Below are positions 32,267 through 41,095 of a stretch of DNA of 64,000 bases, piece by piece. Made by a program: the position numbers and the translations under genes. The notes beneath the pieces are model-generated. The model did no database searches. It worked only from the letters and a program-made list of their open reading frames with translations, and was not told the origin of the DNA. Origin of the DNA: Flavobacterium cauense R2A-7. GTDB taxonomy: Bacteria > Bacteroidota > Bacteroidia > Flavobacteriales > Flavobacteriaceae. The stretch lies in NCBI RefSeq assembly GCF_000498475.1, contig NZ_AVBI01000018.1:62001-126000 (forward strand), given 5' to 3'. Each line of letters begins with the position of its first letter. Position 1 is the first letter of the stretch.

Positions 32267-33808
32267 ATGAAGAACGTAATAATTTATACAAGAGTAAGTA
32301 CAGATGAGCAAGCTGAAAAAGGTTTTAGTTTAGGGCATCAAGAAGAGTCATTAAGAAGATATTGTGAGTTAAAAGGTTATAATGTAGTAAGTCATTTTCA
32401 GGATGATTTTTCAGCAAAAACTTTTGATAGACCTGAATGGAAAAACCTTGAGAAATTTGTAAAAAACAATAAAAATGTTGACTTAATACTTTTTACAAAG
32501 TGGGATAGGTTTAGCAGAAATGCCAACCAAGCGCATTTGGTTATTCGTCAAATGTCTAACAATGGTATTGAAGTCAATTCGATGGAGCAACCATTGGATT
32601 TAAGTAATCCTGATAACAAGGTTATGTTAGCAATGTATCTGATATTGCCTGAAGTTGAAAATGATAAAATCTCACTTAGGACAATTGATGGTATGAGGAG
32701 AGCTATGAAGGAAGGGTGTTTTCTCAATAGAATACCTTATGGTTTTGACAGAGCAAGAATCGATAAGAAAGCTACGTTAACTCGTAATTCAGATGCGTTG
32801 ATTGTGGAGAAAGCATTTAAAGAAGTTGTCAAAGGGATTGAGCCAGTTGAAACAATCAGAAAAAGATTAAAAAATGATTATGGTTGTAAATTAGGAAAAC
32901 AACAATTTTACAATATGCTTAAAAATGTAGTCTACAAAGGCTACATTCTAATAAAAGAATACAAAAAAGAAGAAGAGCAAATGGTTATTGGTATACATAA
33001 GCCAATTGTTTCGGAACAGCTTTTTGATAAGGTACAAGAAGTGTTAACTGGACGAAAGCGTAATGCTAAACTTCCATCAGTTGACAATGAAGAATTTCCT
33101 CTGAGAAAAAATATTGTTTGTCCAGTTTGTGGAAAACAAATAACAGGGAGTAAAAGTAAAGGTAATGGTGGTTACTATTTCTATTATCATTGTTCCTCAA
33201 AATGCAAAGTAAGGTATAGACGAGATGAAGTTCATTTTGTCATAAAGGATATGCTAAGTCAAATTGCAATTAATCCAAACCTTAAAAACTTATTTAAAGC
33301 CGTTTTGGAGGATTATATTAATTCGAACAATAAAGAAGATATGATAAGGCTAAACAAGTTAGAAATCGAGCTAAAAACCATTGAAAGCATGATTGAAAAA
33401 GCGGAAGATAAGCTTGTGAATGATGAATTCACCAAGCAGCAGTTTGATAATGCAGTAAACAGATACAATGCAAGGAAGAAAGAGTGTGAAAATAGTATTT
33501 TAGATTTAATGACGAAAAAGGACGAATCTAAAAAATATGTCAATAAATCGTTGGATTTGATTTGCAATTTAGAAAATGTGTTCAACCGCTTATCTGGTGA
33601 GGCTCAAGCGAGTTTTTTAAGGGTGATTTACCCTGAAAATTTGGTTATCGAAAATGGAAGTTTTCGAACCAATTCTGAGAACAAAGTAATTGAGCTTTTA
33701 ACCCGTAAACAAAGGGATTCCGAAAGTATGGAAATGAAAAAAGCCACTCCGAAGAATGGCTTTTCCAATTTAGCTCCCCCTCTTGGGCTCGAACCAAGGA
33801 CCCTCTGA
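32267..33808 (+). CDS. Large serine recombinase (integrase-type) running into tRNA-Asn
   Basis: 513 residues. Catalytic domain with Ser11 in YTRVSTDEQ, SRNANQAHLVIRQMS, a Recombinase domain (GMRRAMKEG...IPYGFDRARI), the zinc-ribbon CPVCGKQ...CSSKCK, and a coiled-coil region around 350-420. These features define large serine integrases. The normal enzyme probably ends near residue 490; the last ~25 codons (KKATPKNGFSN...GLEPRTL) read through the terminator of the neighbouring tRNA-Asn and into the 3' half of that gene before meeting TGA. This indicates that the enzyme gene abuts the insertion point, making it the likely integrase of the island. Confidence 0.88.
   Translation: MKNVIIYTRVSTDEQAEKGFSLGHQEESLRRYCELKGYNVVSHFQDDFSAKTFDRPEWKNLEKFVKNNKNVDLILFTKWDRFSRNANQAHLVIRQMSNNGIEVNSMEQPLDLSNPDNKVMLAMYLILPEVENDKISLRTIDGMRRAMKEGCFLNRIPYGFDRARIDKKATLTRNSDALIVEKAFKEVVKGIEPVETIRKRLKNDYGCKLGKQQFYNMLKNVVYKGYILIKEYKKEEEQMVIGIHKPIVSEQLFDKVQEVLTGRKRNAKLPSVDNEEFPLRKNIVCPVCGKQITGSKSKGNGGYYFYYHCSSKCKVRYRRDEVHFVIKDMLSQIAINPNLKNLFKAVLEDYINSNNKEDMIRLNKLEIELKTIESMIEKAEDKLVNDEFTKQQFDNAVNRYNARKKECENSILDLMTKKDESKKYVNKSLDLICNLENVFNRLSGEAQASFLRVIYPENLVIENGSFRTNSENKVIELLTRKQRDSESMEMKKATPKNGFSNLAPPLGLEPRTL
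33739..33764 (-). terminator. Terminator of tRNA-Asn copy 2
   Basis: AAAAGCCA / TGGCTTTT stem, with U-tract on the minus strand. It is embedded in the 3' end of the recombinase reading frame. Confidence 0.75.
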
Positions 33809-33847
33809 TTAACAGTCAGATGCTCTAACCAACTGAGCTAAGGAGGA
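33774..33847 (-). tRNA. tRNA-Asn (anticodon GTT), copy 2
   Basis: 74 bases on the minus strand: acceptor TCCTCCT/AGGGGGA, D-arm with AGCTCAGTTGGTTAGAGC, anticodon stem-loop CTGACTGTTAATCAG with GTT at the centre, T-arm CTTGG-TTCGAGC-CCAAG, discriminator G, no encoded CCA. Identical to the copy 71 bases upstream in transcription. Confidence 0.97.
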
Positions 33848-33884
33848 AACTGTATTTTTATGTATAGAACGTTTTAAAGATATA

Positions 33885-33910
33885 AAAAGCCACTCTTGCG
33901 AATGGCTTTT
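33885..33910 (-). terminator. Terminator of tRNA-Asn copy 1
   Basis: AAAAGCCA / TGGCTTTT stem with U-tract on the minus strand, between the two tRNA genes; near-copy of the terminator after tRNA copy 2. Confidence 0.7.
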
Positions 33911-33918
33911 GTTTTTTG

Positions 33919-33992
33919 CTCCCCCTCTTGGGCTCGAACCAAGGACCCTCTGATTAACAGTCAGATGCTCTAACCAACTGAGCTAAGGAGGA
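33919..33992 (-). tRNA. tRNA-Asn (anticodon GTT), copy 1
   Basis: 74 bases on the minus strand with the same fold and sequence as the second copy, including acceptor TCCTCCT/AGGGGGA and anticodon GTT. Followed by its own terminator hairpin. Confidence 0.97.
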
Positions 33993-34064
33993 AGGTGTGT
34001 TACCTTTAATGCGGTGCAAATATAAGCTGAAATTTTATACTCGCAAATAAAAATTTAAAAAATT

Positions 34065-35657
34065 TTATAAAAGTTTGTCGACGATTAGCTGATAAATGTC
34101 CTTTCCGAAGGTTAATGCCATTAAGGTCAGTAAGATAATCATTCCGGCGGTTTGCACGTGACCCATCGCTTTTTCACTTAAAGTTTTACCGGTAACCATT
34201 TCGGCAATGGTAAATAAGGCATGTCCGCCGTCTAATCCCGGAATCGGCAGCAGGTTCATGAACGCCAAACCAATAGAGAATAAGGCGGTGAAATTCCAGA
34301 TAAATTCCCAATTCCAGCTGTCCGGTAAAGCACGGGCAATACCCACAGGGCTTTTTACGTGTTTGTATGCTTCGGTTTTTGGGCGTAAGATCAGTTTGAA
34401 TTGTTTTACATTGTAAACCAATAATTGCCATGATTCTTTTACTGCTTCGCTAAAGGCATTTCCAAGACTTAACTTGTTGTTGATTTCGTAGCTTGGTTGT
34501 TTTTTCGATTGCAATCCGAAGCCCAATTTGCCGTTTTTGTTGACATGCGCTTTCAGTGCCATCGCTTTAGCTTCTCTCAATACGTTTAATGTTACGTCTT
34601 TATCGGCTTGTTTTTTTAATTCGGTTTTGAATTCGAAAAACTGCTTGAAGGTTTGATTGTTAAAGCCTAAAAGCACATCATTTTTCTGTAAGCCTGCTTT
34701 TTCTGCTTCAGAACCGGAGGACACTTCGTTAACGTAGGAATCGCTCATTTCTAAAGAAGGCCCGAAAAATATGGTGTCGCCAAATCCTATTTTACCGTCT
34801 TTATCAACCGCTACAGCAATTGTGGTGGGAACATTATTTCTTATGATGTTGAGTTGAACGGTTTTGTTTTTGTGGTTTTTCAGTTCGTCTGATAATTCGT
34901 CGAAATAGGTAAACGACTTACTTTCAACACCTGTTAAAATATCTCCGGCGGTAAAAACAGCCGTTTTGTTTTTAACCGGTGTTACGCTGTCAATGATAAC
35001 TTGCGATAATAAGTTTCGGGCACCAACGAAATCTCTTCCTTCTTTGCCTAAAATTTCTGCTTTATTGGCATCGGTTAAAACCAACGTTTTCTTTTCGCCG
35101 TTTCTTTCGATTTCGATGTTATCGCCTAAAAGGGCATCTAAAACCATACGATTGAATCGTGGTTGGTGAACGCCGTCTACGGAGAGGATTTTGTCGCCGT
35201 TTCGGAAACCAACGTTAATTCCGGTTTCGCCGAAAGAAAGTCCGTTCTCCTGAAGTTTTTCTGTGGAAACGTATTTTTGACCGTAGGTAGTGTATACCAC
35301 GGTGTAAATGAACCATGCCAGTAAGATGTTTACAATAATTCCGCCTAACATGATGATTAGACGTTGCCAGGCCGGCTTGGATCGGAATTCCCAAGGCTGT
35401 GGTTCCTGTTTCATCTGTTCCATGTCCATACTCTCATCGACCATTCCGGATAACTTTACATAGCCTCCGATGGGTAGCCATCCGATGCCCCATTCGGTAT
35501 CACCTATTTTTTTCTTCAGTAAAGCGAAGCCGGCATCCATAAACAGATAGAATTTTTCGACTCTTACTTTGAACATTCTGGCCGTGATGTAATGACCGAA
35601 TTCGTGAAGAATTACCAATACAGATAATATGAAGAGGATTTGACCTAATTGTATCAT
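34065..35657 (-). CDS. rseP: RIP metalloprotease, site-2 protease family
   Basis: Intramembrane zinc protease that cleaves membrane-anchored anti-sigma factors and similar substrates. 530 residues, N-terminal zinc site HEFGH (18-22), tandem PDZ domains (about 130-370) and a C-terminal segment with NLLPIPGLDGGHALF holding the third ligand Asp. It is longer than E. coli RseP (450) because the PDZ region and linkers are expanded. Begins 77 bases from the M1 peptidase gene, with a terminator between. Confidence 0.94.
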   Translation of the reverse strand: MIQLGQILFILSVLVILHEFGHYITARMFKVRVEKFYLFMDAGFALLKKKIGDTEWGIGWLPIGGYVKLSGMVDESMDMEQMKQEPQPWEFRSKPAWQRLIIMLGGIIVNILLAWFIYTVVYTTYGQKYVSTEKLQENGLSFGETGINVGFRNGDKILSVDGVHQPRFNRMVLDALLGDNIEIERNGEKKTLVLTDANKAEILGKEGRDFVGARNLLSQVIIDSVTPVKNKTAVFTAGDILTGVESKSFTYFDELSDELKNHKNKTVQLNIIRNNVPTTIAVAVDKDGKIGFGDTIFFGPSLEMSDSYVNEVSSGSEAEKAGLQKNDVLLGFNNQTFKQFFEFKTELKKQADKDVTLNVLREAKAMALKAHVNKNGKLGFGLQSKKQPSYEINNKLSLGNAFSEAVKESWQLLVYNVKQFKLILRPKTEAYKHVKSPVGIARALPDSWNWEFIWNFTALFSIGLAFMNLLPIPGLDGGHALFTIAEMVTGKTLSEKAMGHVQTAGMIILLTLMALTFGKDIYQLIVDKLL

Positions 35658-35687
35658 TTTGAACAGTGAATTTTATTATAAACGACA

Positions 35688-35715
35688 AAAGTAAGGTTTT
35701 CACCTTACTTTTTAT
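35688..35715 (-). terminator. Terminator of the M1 peptidase gene
   Basis: AAAGTAAGG / CCTTACTTT stem with a T-rich tail on the minus strand, in the 76-base gap before rseP. Confidence 0.75.
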
Positions 35716-35733
35716 CATGTTATTTCGGTTTGC

Positions 35734-37659
35734 CTATTTTTTTATAAAATTTTTATGAATTACCCCTTCCGAGGTTGTAATCTTTACAATATGAAGCCCA
35801 TTTGACAAAAGGTTTACGTTAAATTCGGTTTGATTTTCCGTCGCAACCAATTGCCCTAGCGTATTGTAAACTTCAGCCTTTTCCAATTGAATATTTGTTG
35901 GCAACTGAATTGTGATACGGTCATTGGCCGGATTCGGATACAGGCTGATGATCTGATCCAATTCAAAGGAAGCGTTTCCTAAATTGGCAGTGCTGTTTTT
36001 AGAGATTATGTGTTTGTTCGGGTCGAAAAGAATTCCGGTTGGGGTAAACGGAGCCGTTACGGTAAATTGTTGTCCGTTTGTAGTGTTGTCTAAAACCACA
36101 TCGTAAGTAAGTCCTCCTGCACCGGTAATGCGAATGGGTACCGGAACCTCAAAAAACGGAACGGAAACGTGCGAACTGGTTTGATTAATTGTAATCCTAA
36201 CCTGATTGCCTCCTAATGTTTGTGCGTTAATCGTATAGGTTGGAAAACCCTGCATATAGACCCAGTCGTTAAAAAATTCGGTCAGGTTCACTCCTGAAAC
36301 CGCTTCCATGTGGGCTTTAAACTGTGGGGTTGTGGCATAACCATACGCTAGTGCGGGGTCGTTCAGATAATTTCTTAGTCCTTGAAAAAAGTTTGTGTCT
36401 CCTAACTTATGACGCAGCATATGGGTTACCATGGATCCTTTATCATAGGATAAACGAGAGCTGAAAATAGTGTTTACATTCAAGGCCTGAGCGTCGGTCA
36501 GGTATAAGTTTCCTCCATTTTGGGAGGTAATATTGTTGATTTTTCCGTTTTTCCAAAGTACAAAGTTGGGTGCGCCATCAAAGTTTTCGACTACTATGCC
36601 CGACATGTATTCGGTAATTCCTTCGTTAAGCCAAATGTCTTTCCAGGTGCCGCAGGTCACTTTGTCGCCAAACCATTGATGTGCCATTTCGTGGGCAATC
36701 AGGCTTCTGCTGAAGTTGTACATAAAGGAAACCGTAGTGTGTTCCATTCCGCCACCCCAGCCAAATTGGGCATGTCCGTATTTTTCATTTCGGAACGGAT
36801 AGGGGCCAATTAGTGATTCATATAAATTCAGAATCAACGGAGTCTGGTCTATTTGGGTTCTTGTTGAAGCCGTGTTGTTTTCGGCATAAATATAATTTAC
36901 CACAGGGTAAAAAGGACTGGCTACGGTCCCTAAACCTGCCTGTTGGTTGTAAATCTGATAATTGGTTACGGCCATGCAAATCAGGTAGGCTGGAATCGGG
37001 TAGCCGTGATGAAAATGCGTGGTTTTGTTACCGCCGTTAATTACTTGTGACTGCTCCAAACCGTTAGAAACACTCACGTAAGTTGACGGAGCGGTAATGT
37101 ATACATCAATACTGTCTACTTTGTCGTTTAAGTCCTGCTTACACGGCCACCAGTCTCTCGCTCCAAAAGGTTCCGAAAGGGTGAATAAAACAGGGGTGCC
37201 ACTGTGAGTACTTGTGGTAAAAGCCTGTTCTCCGGTTGCCGGTTCGCCGGAATAGGTTATTTTTACCGAAGTGGAATTTCCGGTGGTTAATGTAGTAGGA
37301 AGGGTAATTACAAGTTCATTGTTGGTGTTTTGTATAAAACTAAGATTGGTTGCGCCTTGGGTTACACTGCTTACGGTTAACTGGTTGGTTAAGTCAAATG
37401 TTACCGATGTCATATCGGATAAGGCTGTGAAATTTGTGGTTACAACCCCCGAGATGTTATATACTGCTGGATCTACGGTAAATTCCAACTTGTGATAAGT
37501 AACATTATAGTTTTGGGTGTTTGGGTTGACTCTGAAATTCATCGTTTTTGAAGCTGATTTCATTTCTGCTTCAATCATGCGATGGTACTCTTCGTCGTGA
37601 GTCTGTGAAAAACCGGTATAGGTTGCGAGTAATGCAAAAAGTAGGGCAAACTTTTTCAT
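35734..37659 (-). CDS. Secreted M1-family metallopeptidase with T9SS sorting domain
   Basis: 641 residues from ATG 37659, where a signal peptide starts (MKKFALLFALLATYTGFSQ). M1 zinc site: HEMAHQWFGDKVTCGTW with WLNEG completing HExxH-18x-E; the usual GAMEN exopeptidase loop reads GGGMEH. The last ~70 residues (SLYPNPANDRITIQ...NGLHIVKITTSEGV) are a type A T9SS sorting domain, so the protein is expected on the cell surface or in the medium. Likely digests peptides outside the cell. Confidence 0.93.
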   Translation of the reverse strand: MKKFALLFALLATYTGFSQTHDEEYHRMIEAEMKSASKTMNFRVNPNTQNYNVTYHKLEFTVDPAVYNISGVVTTNFTALSDMTSVTFDLTNQLTVSSVTQGATNLSFIQNTNNELVITLPTTLTTGNSTSVKITYSGEPATGEQAFTTSTHSGTPVLFTLSEPFGARDWWPCKQDLNDKVDSIDVYITAPSTYVSVSNGLEQSQVINGGNKTTHFHHGYPIPAYLICMAVTNYQIYNQQAGLGTVASPFYPVVNYIYAENNTASTRTQIDQTPLILNLYESLIGPYPFRNEKYGHAQFGWGGGMEHTTVSFMYNFSRSLIAHEMAHQWFGDKVTCGTWKDIWLNEGITEYMSGIVVENFDGAPNFVLWKNGKINNITSQNGGNLYLTDAQALNVNTIFSSRLSYDKGSMVTHMLRHKLGDTNFFQGLRNYLNDPALAYGYATTPQFKAHMEAVSGVNLTEFFNDWVYMQGFPTYTINAQTLGGNQVRITINQTSSHVSVPFFEVPVPIRITGAGGLTYDVVLDNTTNGQQFTVTAPFTPTGILFDPNKHIISKNSTANLGNASFELDQIISLYPNPANDRITIQLPTNIQLEKAEVYNTLGQLVATENQTEFNVNLLSNGLHIVKITTSEGVIHKNFIKK

Positions 37660-37797
37660 AATCTTTAAAAATTTTCCCAAATGTAATAATTATTTTAACA
37701 TAGAATATTTTTTTAAGTGTTTTTATAACAATTCGGTTTTGTGTGTTTTAGGGCAAACAAGTTTGTTTTTTACTACAGATGTAATCAAACAATTCCT

Positions 37798-37805
37798 TAA
37801 ATTTG
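37798..37805 (+). promoter_or_regulatory. Promoter -7 element TAAATTTG for serS
   Basis: Perfect TAnnTTTG match 22 bases before the serS ATG. Confidence 0.5.
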
Positions 37806-37827
37806 CTCACTTTAAAAAATATAACGT

Positions 37828-39099
37828 ATGTTACAGATCGCTTTTATCAGAGAAAACCAGGAAAAAGTCATTCAGGCATTGGCAAAACGAAATTTGGATG
37901 CCAAAGACATGATTGAAACCGTTGTGGCATTGGACGAAAAACGCCGTGCAACCCAAGTGGAATTGGATACTATTTTAGCGGAATCGAACAAGTTGTCGAA
38001 AGACATTGGCGAACTGATGAAAAGTGGTGAAAAAGCCAAAGCCGAAATTTTAAAGGAAAAATCAACCCAATTGCGTGAGAAAGGAAAGGAACTTACGGAA
38101 GCCTTAAATGTGGTTTCGGAAGAACTTACACAGGAATTATACAAATTGCCAAATACTCCGGCCGATATCGTTCCGCAGGGAAAATCTGCCGATGATAACG
38201 TGAACGTTTTTCAGGAAGGCGATATTCCGGTTCTGCACGAAGGAGCATTGCCGCATTGGGATCTGATTAAGAAATACGATATCATTGATTTCGAATTGGG
38301 TACGAAAATCACCGCACCGGGTTTCCCTGTTTATAAAGGAAAAGGAGCAAAATTACAACGTGCCTTAATTTCTTATTTTTTAGATAAAAACACCGATGCC
38401 GGGTATCAGGAATTCCAGGTGCCGCATTTGGTTAACGAAGCTTCAGGGTACGGAACCGGGCAGTTGCCGGACAAAGAAGGACAGATGTATCACGATGCCA
38501 AAGACGATTTGTACCTGATTCCAACCGCAGAAGTTCCGGTAACAAATATCTACAGAGATGTAATTTTACAGGAAAGTGAATTGCCTGTTATGGCAACGGG
38601 TTATACACCTTGTTTCCGAAGAGAAGCGGGTTCTTGGGGAGCACACGTGCGCGGATTGAACCGTTTACATCAGTTTGATAAAGTGGAAATCGTGCGTATT
38701 GAACACCCGGATAAATCGCATGAAGCGTTAGACGGTATGGTGGAACACGTGAAAGACATCATGCGTGAATTAGGTTTGCCGTTCCGTATTTTGCGTTTGT
38801 GTGGTGGTGATATGGGATTTGCATCTGCATTAACCTATGATTTCGAAGTATTCTCTACGGCTCAGGACCGTTGGTTGGAAATTTCTTCGGTATCGAATTT
38901 CGAAACCTTCCAGGCCAACCGATTGAAATTGCGTTTTAAAGGAAAAGACGGGAAAACCCAATTGGCACATACCCTAAACGGAAGTTCCCTGGCGTTACCA
39001 CGTGTATTGGCCGGAATTCTGGAAAATTACCAAACACCGGAAGGAATCGTTATTCCGGAAGTGTTGCGTAAATACACCGGGTTCGATATTATTAATTAA
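37828..39099 (+). CDS. serS: Seryl-tRNA synthetase
   Basis: Charges tRNA-Ser with serine. 423 residues: N-terminal coiled-coil arm (about 30-100) that contacts the long variable arm, then the class II core with motif 2 TPCFRREAGSWGAHVRGLNRLHQF, and motif 3 in TLNGSSLALPRVLAGILENYQ. Length and order are standard. Single-gene unit with promoter element and terminator. Confidence 0.98.
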   Translation: MLQIAFIRENQEKVIQALAKRNLDAKDMIETVVALDEKRRATQVELDTILAESNKLSKDIGELMKSGEKAKAEILKEKSTQLREKGKELTEALNVVSEELTQELYKLPNTPADIVPQGKSADDNVNVFQEGDIPVLHEGALPHWDLIKKYDIIDFELGTKITAPGFPVYKGKGAKLQRALISYFLDKNTDAGYQEFQVPHLVNEASGYGTGQLPDKEGQMYHDAKDDLYLIPTAEVPVTNIYRDVILQESELPVMATGYTPCFRREAGSWGAHVRGLNRLHQFDKVEIVRIEHPDKSHEALDGMVEHVKDIMRELGLPFRILRLCGGDMGFASALTYDFEVFSTAQDRWLEISSVSNFETFQANRLKLRFKGKDGKTQLAHTLNGSSLALPRVLAGILENYQTPEGIVIPEVLRKYTGFDIIN

Positions 39100-39116
39100 T
39101 TGAAACCATTATATAT

Positions 39117-39146
39117 AAAAGCAGACTGTACGGTCTGCTTTTTTTA
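39117..39146 (+). terminator. Terminator of serS
   Basis: AAAGCAGAC / GTCTGCTTT stem followed by seven T residues. Confidence 0.8.
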
Positions 39147-39198
39147 TACTAAAAAAGGTTGTTTTACGTTTCCCTAAAATAATTTTAAAATCTTTTTT

Positions 39199-39684
39199 AT
39201 GCGATTATTTATACTTTTTTGTTTTGTGGCATTTTCCAATTTTATGGTGGCGCAGCACAAGGCGATGACTTTTAACGAGGCAAAATTGCAGGGAAATGCG
39301 CCGGAAAAACTGGATACCTTATACAAAGGAGCTATTCATACGGAAACCATTCCGGGCGTTTTTAAAACAGAAGCAGAGCAGGAACAATTGATTGTGGCTT
39401 ACACACAATTATTGCAGGATTTAGGAGCTTTTCTAAAGAAAAACAATTTTGTATGGGAACATCCTACCCGTTGTTTTAACCGGATTTACATCAACAAAAA
39501 CGGTACGATCGACTATTTCCTGTACAACTTCTACGTGAATAAAGAAAAACCCGAAACCAACCTGTCGGAGGCTAAAATTGCGGAGTTTGACCGATTGCTG
39601 AATGCATTTGTGAAAGATTATCGTTTTTCGGTTACGGCGAATGAGAATTTTGCGCAATGCAGTCCGGTAACGTATAGGAATTAA
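39199..39684 (+). CDS. Hypothetical exported protein
   Basis: 161 residues with a signal peptide (MRLFILFCFVAFSNFMVAQ). The mature part has KTEAEQEQLIVAYTQLLQDLGAFL (helix), FNRIYINKNGTIDYFLYNFY (strands) and a lone Cys pair (TRCF and AQCSP). This resembles small envelope proteins related to TonB/energy-transducing C-terminal domains, but no confident family. Alone between serS and the radA cluster. Confidence 0.7.
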   Translation: MRLFILFCFVAFSNFMVAQHKAMTFNEAKLQGNAPEKLDTLYKGAIHTETIPGVFKTEAEQEQLIVAYTQLLQDLGAFLKKNNFVWEHPTRCFNRIYINKNGTIDYFLYNFYVNKEKPETNLSEAKIAEFDRLLNAFVKDYRFSVTANENFAQCSPVTYRN

Positions 39685-39685
39685 T

Positions 39686-39723
39686 AAAAAGAGCAGGTTA
39701 ATAATTAATACCTGCTCTTTTTA
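39686..39723. terminator. Bidirectional terminator between convergent genes
   Basis: AAAAAGAGCAGGT / ACCTGCTCTTTTT, a 13-bp stem with a short loop and T-tracts on both strands. Confidence 0.85.
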
Positions 39724-39733
39724 TTTGAATGTT

Positions 39734-41095
39734 TTACCCAAACAATTCGCCAACCACATCCTCGATTTTTGCAACCATTCTGATGTCAATCAACGTGTTT
39801 TTGAGCGCAATCTTATTGTATTTGGATACGAATATTGTTGAGAATCCTAATTTTTCCGCTTCTTGTATGCGTTGTTCCACGCGGTTTACGGGACGGATTT
39901 CTCCCGAAAGGCCCACTTCTCCTGCAAAACAGTAATTCTTGCCTACCGAAATATCTTCATTGGAAGATAAAATCGCAGCGACTACAGCCAAATCAATCGC
40001 CGGATCGTCTACGGAAATGCCTCCGGTAACATTTAAAAAAACATCTTTGGAGCCCAAATGAAAACCGGCTCGTTTTTCCAATACGGCTAAAATCATGTTC
40101 AGGCGTTTGGCGTTGTATCCTGTGGTGCTGCGTTGCGGTGTGCCGTAAACAGCAGTAGAAACCAAAGCCTGTATCTCGATCATTAACGGACGCATGCCTT
40201 CTAAAGTAGACGCAATTGCGGTTCCGGAAAGTTCTTCGTCTTTGTGTGAAATCAGAATTTCGGACGGATTCGTTACTTCCCGTAAACCGGAGCCTTGCAT
40301 TTCGTAAATACCCAGTTCGGCTGTAGAACCGAAACGGTTTTTGAGGGAGCGCAGGATTCTGTACACGTGATTGCGGTCGCCTTCAAACTGTAAAACAGTG
40401 TCGACCATGTGTTCGAGAATCTTCGGACCGGCAATGTTGCCATCCTTGGTAATGTGTCCGATTAAAATTACCGGCACATTGGTTTCTTTGGCATATTTAA
40501 TCAGCTCGGCCGTGCATTCACGGATTTGTGAAATGCTGCCGGGTGACGATTCGATATAGTCCGTATGCAGGGTTTGAATGGAGTCGATAATCACGATTTC
40601 GGGTTCCATTTCTTCAATCTGACGGAAGATGTTCTGGGTTTTGGTTTCGGTTAAAATATAACAATTGTCACCGTTGGGTGTAATCCGTTCGGCACGCATT
40701 TTTATCTGTTTCTGACTTTCCTCTCCTGAAACATATAACGTTTTATAAGGCAGTTGTAACGAAATCTGTAGCAAAAGCGTACTTTTTCCAATTCCGGGTT
40801 CGCCCCCTAAAAGCGTTAACGAACCCGGAACCAATCCGCCGCCCAAAACCCGGTTCAGCTCACCGTCAGTGGTGTCTAACCGGATTTCTTCGGCCGAATC
40901 AATTTCGTTTATTTTTAAGGGTTTTGCCGCTTTTTTTACCAAAGAAGTTTCGGTTTTCCAAGCGGTTTTTTCCTCTTTCTGTATGACTTCTTCAACAATG
41001 GTATTCCATTCTTTGCAGGCGTTGCATTGGCCTTGCCATTTGGCAAACTGAGTGCCGCAACTCTGACAAAAAAAGGCAGTTTTTATTTTAGACAT
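39734..41095 (-). CDS. radA: DNA repair protein RadA
   Basis: RecA-like ATPase that processes branched DNA in recombinational repair. 453 residues: zinc finger CQSCG...CNACKEW (10-30), Walker A GGEPGIGKSTLL, the RadA-specific KNRFG motif (LKNRFGSTAELG), and a C-terminal Lon-like domain. Overlaps the upstream esterase-like gene by one base, so the genes are co-transcribed. Confidence 0.97.
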   Translation of the reverse strand: MSKIKTAFFCQSCGTQFAKWQGQCNACKEWNTIVEEVIQKEEKTAWKTETSLVKKAAKPLKINEIDSAEEIRLDTTDGELNRVLGGGLVPGSLTLLGGEPGIGKSTLLLQISLQLPYKTLYVSGEESQKQIKMRAERITPNGDNCYILTETKTQNIFRQIEEMEPEIVIIDSIQTLHTDYIESSPGSISQIRECTAELIKYAKETNVPVILIGHITKDGNIAGPKILEHMVDTVLQFEGDRNHVYRILRSLKNRFGSTAELGIYEMQGSGLREVTNPSEILISHKDEELSGTAIASTLEGMRPLMIEIQALVSTAVYGTPQRSTTGYNAKRLNMILAVLEKRAGFHLGSKDVFLNVTGGISVDDPAIDLAVVAAILSSNEDISVGKNYCFAGEVGLSGEIRPVNRVEQRIQEAEKLGFSTIFVSKYNKIALKNTLIDIRMVAKIEDVVGELFG

